DNA of 64,000 nt from UBA10649 sp037130755. GTDB lineage: Bacteria; Actinomycetota; Actinomycetes; S36-B12. Shown here piece by piece: positions 59,645-64,000 of this stretch (positions are counted from its first letter, which is position 1; each line of letters opens with the position of its first letter). The stretch spans positions 10,217-74,216 of the forward strand of contig JBAXSI010000011.1 of NCBI GenBank assembly GCA_037130755.1. Reading direction: 5' to 3'. The notes below the pieces were generated by a model. That model was not told the DNA's origin, searched no databases, and saw only the letters and a program-made list of their open reading frames with translations. Position numbers and translations under genes: made by a program.

Positions 59645-60525
59645 GCGGTGACCTTTCTTCGCCAGCGGGGCTCGACGAGCAGGCCTCGTGATCGCGCCAT
59701 CGCCAGTAGCACGAAGGCGACGATCAGCCAGAGGCCGACGACGACGACCGACGCCTCCATCCCGAACGCGCCGCCGGTGAGCCAGTTCGGGCCTTCGAAT
59801 GTCGTCGTGATCACGCCAGTCGGCTCATTGCCGGAGACGGGCACGCCGAGCAGGGACTCGCTGAGGTTCCAGCCGATGTGCATCCCGATGGCCGCCCACA
59901 GCGATCTGGTGAGCACGTAGATGGCGGCCAGGCTCACCCCGGCCTCGAGGGCGATCGCGATGGCCGCCCACAGTGAGGCGTCGGGGTTCGCGAGGTGCAG
60001 GAATCCGAAGAACAGAGCCGACACGACCAGGGCGAGCCAGGTTCCGAGGTACTGCTCCGTCACCCGGAACAGCACTCCGCGCAGGAAGAGCTCCTCGACG
60101 ACGCCGGCGATCACCGCGAGGCCCAGGGATGCGGCGATGGCTGTCGGCCAGGGATCGCCGCCGCCGATCGTCACTCCACCGAGCAGGGCAATCACCCCGT
60201 AGGCGAGCAGCATCACGACGATGGCCAGGGCGAAGCCGGCGAGCAGCAGTCGAGGCATTCGAGCGTCGAGGGCAATCTCCGGCGCGGAGGGCCGACCCTC
60301 GAGGAAGCGGGTGATCAGTCCCCGGTAGACGACGATCGCCAGCGGTGCGACCACGACAGCAGTCACGAGCACGACCCACGGTCCGCCGCCGAGACTGTTG
60401 ATCAGCGCCGCCGCAGAGCCCTCGACCCCACCGAACAGGACGAGGAAGCCGACGACGATGACGACGAACGGATTGCGCCGCAGGCGATCCGCCCGACGCG
60501 TCGACCTCACGGGCGATCCGACCAT
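59641..60525 (-). CDS. CPBP-family intramembrane metalloprotease
   Basis: A 294-residue polytopic membrane protein with the three CPBP/Abi motifs: EELFLRGVLF near residue 155, FFGFLHLANP near 186 and GMHIGWN near 227. These supply the Glu/His ligands of CAAX-type intramembrane proteases (Rce1 relatives). The ATG at 60525 lies 7 bp after the stop of the YajQ gene; the open frame continuing into that gene is not supported. The natural substrate is not predictable. Confidence 0.9.
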   Translation of the reverse strand: MVGSPVRSTRRADRLRRNPFVVIVVGFLVLFGGVEGSAAALINSLGGGPWVVLVTAVVVAPLAIVVYRGLITRFLEGRPSAPEIALDARMPRLLLAGFALAIVVMLLAYGVIALLGGVTIGGGDPWPTAIAASLGLAVIAGVVEELFLRGVLFRVTEQYLGTWLALVVSALFFGFLHLANPDASLWAAIAIALEAGVSLAAIYVLTRSLWAAIGMHIGWNLSESLLGVPVSGNEPTGVITTTFEGPNWLTGGAFGMEASVVVVGLWLIVAFVLLAMARSRGLLVEPRWRRKVTA

Positions 60526-60532
60526 GGGCGTG

Positions 60533-61024
60533 CTAGCGGTAGTTGTCGAACTGCACGGCGAAGTCGAGGTCGGCACCCTTCACCAGAGCCTGCACGGCCT
60601 GGAGGTCATCGCGGCTCTTGCTCGTGACGCGCAGCTCCTCGCCCATGACCTGCGCCTTGACGCCCTTGGGCCCTTCGTCACGGATGAGCTTGCCGAGCTT
60701 CTTGGCTTGCTCCTGGGAGATGCCGGCCTTGAAGGTGCCGGAGATCTTGTAGTCCTTGCCGGACGACCGCGGATCGTCCGCCTCGAACGACTTCAGGCTC
60801 AGGCCGCGCTTGATGATCTTCTCGCGGAAGACCTCGAGCGCTGCCTTCGCGCGCTCCTCGGTGCCGGACGTGATCTCGACGGAGAGCTCGCCCTTCCACT
60901 CGATGGTCGTCCCCGTGTTCTTGAAGTCGAATCTCTGGGCCAGCTCCTTGGCCGCCTGGTTGAGGGCGTTGTCGGCCTCCTGTCGGTCGACCTTGGAGAC
61001 GATGTCGAAGCTGCTGTCAGCCAT
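60533..61024 (-). CDS. YajQ-family nucleotide-binding protein
   Basis: A 163-residue protein starting ADSSFDIVSKVDRQEADNAL, the diagnostic YajQ/DUF520 opening. Family members from other bacteria bind cyclic di-GMP and act as effectors on transcription factors. The length matches the family. A strong AAGGAGGA site precedes the ATG. Together with the MASE-PAS-GGDEF-EAL protein it suggests c-di-GMP signalling, although binding has not been shown in all YajQ proteins. Confidence 0.95.
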   Translation of the reverse strand: MADSSFDIVSKVDRQEADNALNQAAKELAQRFDFKNTGTTIEWKGELSVEITSGTEERAKAALEVFREKIIKRGLSLKSFEADDPRSSGKDYKISGTFKAGISQEQAKKLGKLIRDEGPKGVKAQVMGEELRVTSKSRDDLQAVQALVKGADLDFAVQFDNYR

Positions 61025-61066
61025 GTGTCCTCCTTCGTGAGCAGTCGCTCATTGTGTCAGTCGCGC

Positions 61067-63112
61067 TCACGCGAGCGGCTCGCGCAGCATGGGTGCGGGG
61101 AACTCCGGATGCGGAAGGTCGATCTCGCGGGCGAGGCGGTGCCCGTCGAACACCGACTCGGAGATCCACCGGGGTGCCGCCGCGTCTCCGATCAGGTGGA
61201 CGGCGGAGATCCCCGCGTCCGCGAGGCGGCCCGGATCCGAGATGAGCTCCCGGTAGAGCGAGTCGACGGGCTCCTGGTGCGTCACGAGGACGAGGTCGTC
61301 GGCCTCCAGCACGACGTCGTCACCGAACTCGCTCCGCGCCGAGATGACGCCTGGCGAACGGGACGTGATCGTCGTCCCCGTGCGCATACGCACGCCGACG
61401 TCATGCAGGTGCTGGCGCAGCATGGTGCCCTCGAGGCTGCCGTCGGACATCGGTGAGACCACGGGGAATGTCGTCACCAGTTCGACGTCGAAGCCCTCGA
61501 GCGCCAGGAGCTCTGCGATGCCTGGGCCTACGTAGTAGCCGTCGCAGTCGTACACGATGACGCGGCCGCCCTTCGGTCGCTCACCGGCCATCACCTGCTC
61601 CGGCGTCAGCGCGTCCTCGGCGCCGGTGATGAGCTCGTCATGCTCGGGCTGGCTGCCGTCGTCGGCCCAGCGGCTCCCGGTGGCGATCACGACGATGTCC
61701 GCGCCGTAGTCGAGGACGTCGGCCGCAGTCAGCCGCCGCCCGGTGATCACGTCGACGTTGGGCAGTTGCGCCAGCTGGGTGGCCCGCCAGTCCGTGACCC
61801 GACCCCATTCGCCGAGGGTGGGCAGTCGGCGCGTCCAGCGCATCCGTCCGCCGATCGCGTCGTCCGCGTCGACCAGATGGACGGCGTCGAACCCGCGGCG
61901 AGCAAGAACCATGGCGCATTCCATCCCGGCCGGCCCGGCGCCGACGACCAGGACCGCGCGCTCGGGGTCCTCCGTCGGCGGGACCTTCTCCGGATGCCAC
62001 CCGCGGCGATACTCCTCGCCCGCGGTGGCGTTCTGGATGCAGCCGACGTGTGCGTGCACCTCCTCGCGGTGGATGCACACGTTGGAGCCGGTGCACTCGC
62101 GGATGTCACCGAGCCGGCCCTCGCGGATCTTGGTCGGCAGGAACGGGTCGGCGATGGCCGGTCGCGCCGCGCCGATGAGGTCGAACGCACCCGACCGGAT
62201 GACCTGCGCCATCTGGTCGGGGTTGGTGTACCGCCCGACGCCGACGATCGGCTTCTCGGTCGCCTCCCGCACCCTGCTGGTCCAGGGCAGTTGGTGGCCC
62301 TCGGGGTAGTAGCGCGACGTGCCTGAGTCCTCGGGCCAGGAGCCAACGGTCACGTCGAAGAGATCGACGAGCGGGTCGACCATCGCCACGAACTCCAGCA
62401 TCTCCTCGATGTGCACGCCCTTGAGCTCGTCGCGGCCATCGAGGCAGATGCGCGTGGCCACCACGCAGTCGGCGCCGATCGCGTCCTTGACCCGCTCGAG
62501 GATCTCCCGCTGGAACCGCGCCCGGTTCTCCAGTGATCCGCCGTAGGCGTCGGTGCGACGGTTGTAGTACGACGACAGGAACTGAGTCATGAGGTAGCCG
62601 TGAGCGCCGTACACGTAGACGATGTCGAACCCGGTGTCGCGTGCGCGCTTTGCCGCCTCGACGAAGTCGTTCTGCACGCGGATGATGTCGTCGCGGGTCA
62701 TCTCCCGGGTCATCGACCCCCACTCGGACGCGGCGGGCCGTTGGCTGGGGGAGACGCGGGTGTGCCGGCCCATGACGTTCTTGCTGTCCTTGCCGCCGTG
62801 GTAGAGCTCGATGCCCACCAGTGACCCGAAGGCATGGACGGCATCGACGGTCATGCGCAGGGCCTGGGCGTCCCGGTCGTCGCGGATGTTCGCGGCGATG
62901 CTCGGGACCTCCTCGGCGTCGGCCGACACGGGTGCGTACTCGACGCACACCCCGCCCCAGCCGCCCTCGGCCTTGATGGCTCGGAACGCGGCCTGACTCC
63001 CCGGCTTGATCGAGCCGAATCCGGACGCATGTGGAACCTGGTAGAAGCGATTGGGGAGCACCTTGGGCCCGACGGGCACCGGCTCGAACAAGATCGCGTG
63101 CCGTGGGTCCAT
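61067..63112 (-). CDS. Trimethylamine-dehydrogenase-like FMN/FAD oxidoreductase with altered active site
   Basis: A 681-residue protein with an N-terminal old-yellow-enzyme barrel and C-terminal FAD/ADP-binding domains (VLVVGAGPAGMECA near residue 382). Long stretches match trimethylamine and dimethylamine dehydrogenases, for example YVYGAHGYL and CIQNATAGEEYRRGWHPEK. Key differences: position 29 is Ala where those enzymes have the FMN-linking Cys (VPHASG versus VPHCIG), and the 4Fe-4S motif reads C340-x2-S343-x2-C346 with C358, one ligand replaced by Ser. A substrate-bowl Trp is also missing. The substrate is therefore probably not trimethylamine. The ATG at 63112 has AGGAGA upstream. Confidence 0.9.
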   Translation of the reverse strand: MDPRHAILFEPVPVGPKVLPNRFYQVPHASGFGSIKPGSQAAFRAIKAEGGWGGVCVEYAPVSADAEEVPSIAANIRDDRDAQALRMTVDAVHAFGSLVGIELYHGGKDSKNVMGRHTRVSPSQRPAASEWGSMTREMTRDDIIRVQNDFVEAAKRARDTGFDIVYVYGAHGYLMTQFLSSYYNRRTDAYGGSLENRARFQREILERVKDAIGADCVVATRICLDGRDELKGVHIEEMLEFVAMVDPLVDLFDVTVGSWPEDSGTSRYYPEGHQLPWTSRVREATEKPIVGVGRYTNPDQMAQVIRSGAFDLIGAARPAIADPFLPTKIREGRLGDIRECTGSNVCIHREEVHAHVGCIQNATAGEEYRRGWHPEKVPPTEDPERAVLVVGAGPAGMECAMVLARRGFDAVHLVDADDAIGGRMRWTRRLPTLGEWGRVTDWRATQLAQLPNVDVITGRRLTAADVLDYGADIVVIATGSRWADDGSQPEHDELITGAEDALTPEQVMAGERPKGGRVIVYDCDGYYVGPGIAELLALEGFDVELVTTFPVVSPMSDGSLEGTMLRQHLHDVGVRMRTGTTITSRSPGVISARSEFGDDVVLEADDLVLVTHQEPVDSLYRELISDPGRLADAGISAVHLIGDAAAPRWISESVFDGHRLAREIDLPHPEFPAPMLREPLA

Positions 63113-63167
63113 CGTCGAGTCTCCTGCCGCCTGGTTGCCCGTCACGAGGTCATTGTGTCGGCCTGTG

Positions 63168-63173
63168 TATCCT
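63168..63173 (+). promoter_or_regulatory. -10 element for tRNA-Tyr
   Basis: TATCCT lies 14 nt before the 5' end of the tRNA gene. No clear -35 is visible. Confidence 0.4.
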
Positions 63174-63187
63174 TCTGCACGCACCAA

Positions 63188-63272
63188 GGCGGGTTGCCCG
63201 AGCGGCCAATGGGAGCGGACTGTAAATCCGTCGGCGTAGCCTTCGATGGTTCGAATCCATCACCCGCCACCA
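63188..63272 (+). tRNA. tRNA-Tyr (anticodon GTA)
   Basis: An 85-nt class II tRNA with a long variable arm. The acceptor stem GGCGGGT pairs with ACCCGCC (63262-63268), followed by discriminator A and an encoded CCA. The anticodon loop CTGTAAA has GTA at 63222-63224, closed by a stem of GCGGA with TCCGT. The T-arm contains GGTTCGAATCC. Encoding CCA in the gene is less common in actinobacteria. Confidence 0.96.
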
Positions 63273-63279
63273 GTGCGCT

Positions 63280-63335
63280 GAGTGGTCAGTTGTGGCGGTG
63301 TTTGCGCGAGCAAACCCGACCACAACTGACCACTC
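63280..63335 (+). repeat. 25-bp near-perfect hairpin with GCGA loop after tRNA-Tyr
   Basis: The outer arms 63280-63295 and 63320-63335 pair perfectly over 16 bp; the inner segments CGG/CCG and GTTTGC/GCAAAC continue the stem, with one bulged T and one bulged A, to a GCGA tetraloop. It begins 7 nt after the tRNA CCA. It could terminate the tRNA transcript (no T-tract) or be a palindromic element. It lies only 28 nt before the next start codon. Confidence 0.75.
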
Positions 63336-63351
63336 GCGGTTGCGGGGTGGG

Positions 63352-63357
63352 TAGCGT
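63352..63357 (+). promoter_or_regulatory. -10 element for the MBL-fold gene
   Basis: TAGCGT followed by 6 nt and the ATG at 63364; leaderless arrangement. Any -35 would fall in the right arm of the preceding hairpin. Confidence 0.4.
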
Positions 63358-63363
63358 GCGGGG

Positions 63364-64000
63364 ATGACGGCACGCCTCGTGGAACTGGTCCACGGCGTCT
63401 GGGTGGCCACCTCGACCTGGTATGCGACGACTTCGACCGTTCTGCTGGACGGCTCAGGGGGCGCGGTCGTCGTCGATCCGGCCTTCCTGCCCGACGAACT
63501 GGCCGCCATCCCCGCCGACCTCGCGAGCCTGGGGGTCCGCTGCGTTGCCGGCCTGGCCACCCACGAGCACTACGACCACGTGCTGTGGCATCCCGACCTG
63601 GGCGATGTGCCCCGGTGGTCCTCTCGTGGGACCGTCGAGCACCTAGGGCTCGAGCGGCCGGAACTGCTTGCGCCGCTTGCCGAGTACCTGACCCCGGACC
63701 TCATCGAAATCGCCGGCCGCCTCCAGCCGCTGCCAGACGGGTCGCTCCCCTGGGCAGGTCAGCGTGCGGAGTGCATCGAGCACGACGCGCACGCCGCAGC
63801 GCACCTGGCCGTGCTGCTCAGCGACCCAGGTGTACTGGTGGCAGGCGACATGCTGAGCGATCTCGAGCTGCCCATGCCGGCCAAGGAAGAGTCCCTCGAG
63901 CACTACGCGGCCGGGCTGGAAACCCTGCGGGACGCAGTGTCCGCGGCGCGGTGGCTCATCCCGGGACACGGAACCCCGACGTCTGCACCCCTTGATCGCT
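63364..64000 (+). CDS. Metallo-beta-lactamase-fold hydrolase (cut by window end)
   Basis: The frame is open from the ATG to the window edge, giving 212 residues with no stop reached. The MBL metal site THEHYDHV (HxHxDH) lies near residues 66-73, VLVAGDML near 159 and the late IPGHGTP near 199. The enzyme class covers hydrolases such as glyoxalase II, lactonases and phosphodiesterases; the substrate cannot be predicted. It is preceded by a leaderless-type -10 element and a long hairpin. Confidence 0.88.
   Translation, partial: MTARLVELVHGVWVATSTWYATTSTVLLDGSGGAVVVDPAFLPDELAAIPADLASLGVRCVAGLATHEHYDHVLWHPDLGDVPRWSSRGTVEHLGLERPELLAPLAEYLTPDLIEIAGRLQPLPDGSLPWAGQRAECIEHDAHAAAHLAVLLSDPGVLVAGDMLSDLELPMPAKEESLEHYAAGLETLRDAVSAARWLIPGHGTPTSAPLDR

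Noticed and set aside
1..64000. CRISPR arrays, insertion sequences, prophage or rRNA genes
   Set aside because: I saw no regularly spaced repeats, transposase or integrase motifs, or rRNA-like sequence in the window.

Overview
The window is about 64 kb of GC-rich DNA with dense, tightly overlapping genes, many GTG starts, a complete menaquinone pathway, a 14-subunit complex I, a Rex repressor, KorAB and the tiny ribosomal protein bS22. Together these indicate an Actinomycetota chromosome. The order proC - small HTH gene - bS22 - epimerase - acyltransferase, and the order phosphatase - TlpA - ccdA - resB - ccsB, match the Mycobacterium/Streptomyces core backbone. The extra domains and missing genes fit Propionibacteriales (a Nocardioidaceae-like organism), but that family-level guess is weak. 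I see no insertion sequences, prophage, rRNA or CRISPR array; this is core chromosome.

Layout. 1-3.4 kb (minus): a cysteine-rich protein, radA and disA (DNA repair and c-di-AMP). 3.4-11.1 kb (plus): ppx/gppA phosphatase, a CtpE-type P-ATPase, a TIM-barrel isomerase, a TetR regulator, proline dehydrogenase, proC and an AcuC-type deacetylase. 11.2-13.7 kb: HTH protein, bS22, SDR epimerase, acyltransferase. 13.7-16.6 kb: HAD-IB phosphatase (minus), acyl-CoA ligase and glutaredoxin-like protein (plus). 16.7-24.0 kb: rex, a fused SUMT/uroporphyrinogen-III synthase with a histone-like N-terminal tail, a histidine phosphatase, and cytochrome c maturation system II (TlpA, CcdA, ResB, CcsB). The hemA, hemC and hemB genes usually found beside rex/hemD are absent. 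24.0-34.4 kb: menaquinone genes menA and menE (minus), menB, menC, menD (plus), an unusual TetR-ACT-GNAT fusion protein, menF (minus) and menG (plus). 34.5-51.0 kb: nuoA-N followed by a polyprenyl diphosphate synthase. 51-57.4 kb (minus): a MASE/PAS/GGDEF/EAL protein, a RarD-like permease, korB and korA. 57.6-58.8 kb (plus): an orphan mini-operon of NuoB-, NuoC- and NuoI-like proteins. 58.8-63.1 kb (minus): GNAT, CPBP protease, a YajQ-type protein and a trimethylamine-dehydrogenase-like flavoprotein. 63.2-64 kb: tRNA-Tyr, a long hairpin and a metallo-beta-lactamase-fold gene cut by the window edge.

Functionally the middle of the window is a respiratory block: heme chemistry, cytochrome c maturation, quinone head group, prenyl tail, complex I and a ferredoxin-dependent 2-oxoacid oxidoreductase. 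Rex, the NADH/NAD+ sensor, is encoded here, and an 18-bp sequence close to the Rex consensus lies just downstream of the apparent nuoA -10 element. A weaker match lies in the rex promoter.

Many first genes of transcription units show a TANNNT element 6-8 nt before the start codon and usually no Shine-Dalgarno sequence, which points to widespread leaderless transcription. I used this to choose several starts. The best candidates for something new are the orphan NuoB-C-I trio, the TetR-ACT-GNAT protein inside the menaquinone locus, and the lysine/alanine/proline-rich tail on the uroporphyrinogen-III synthase fusion.
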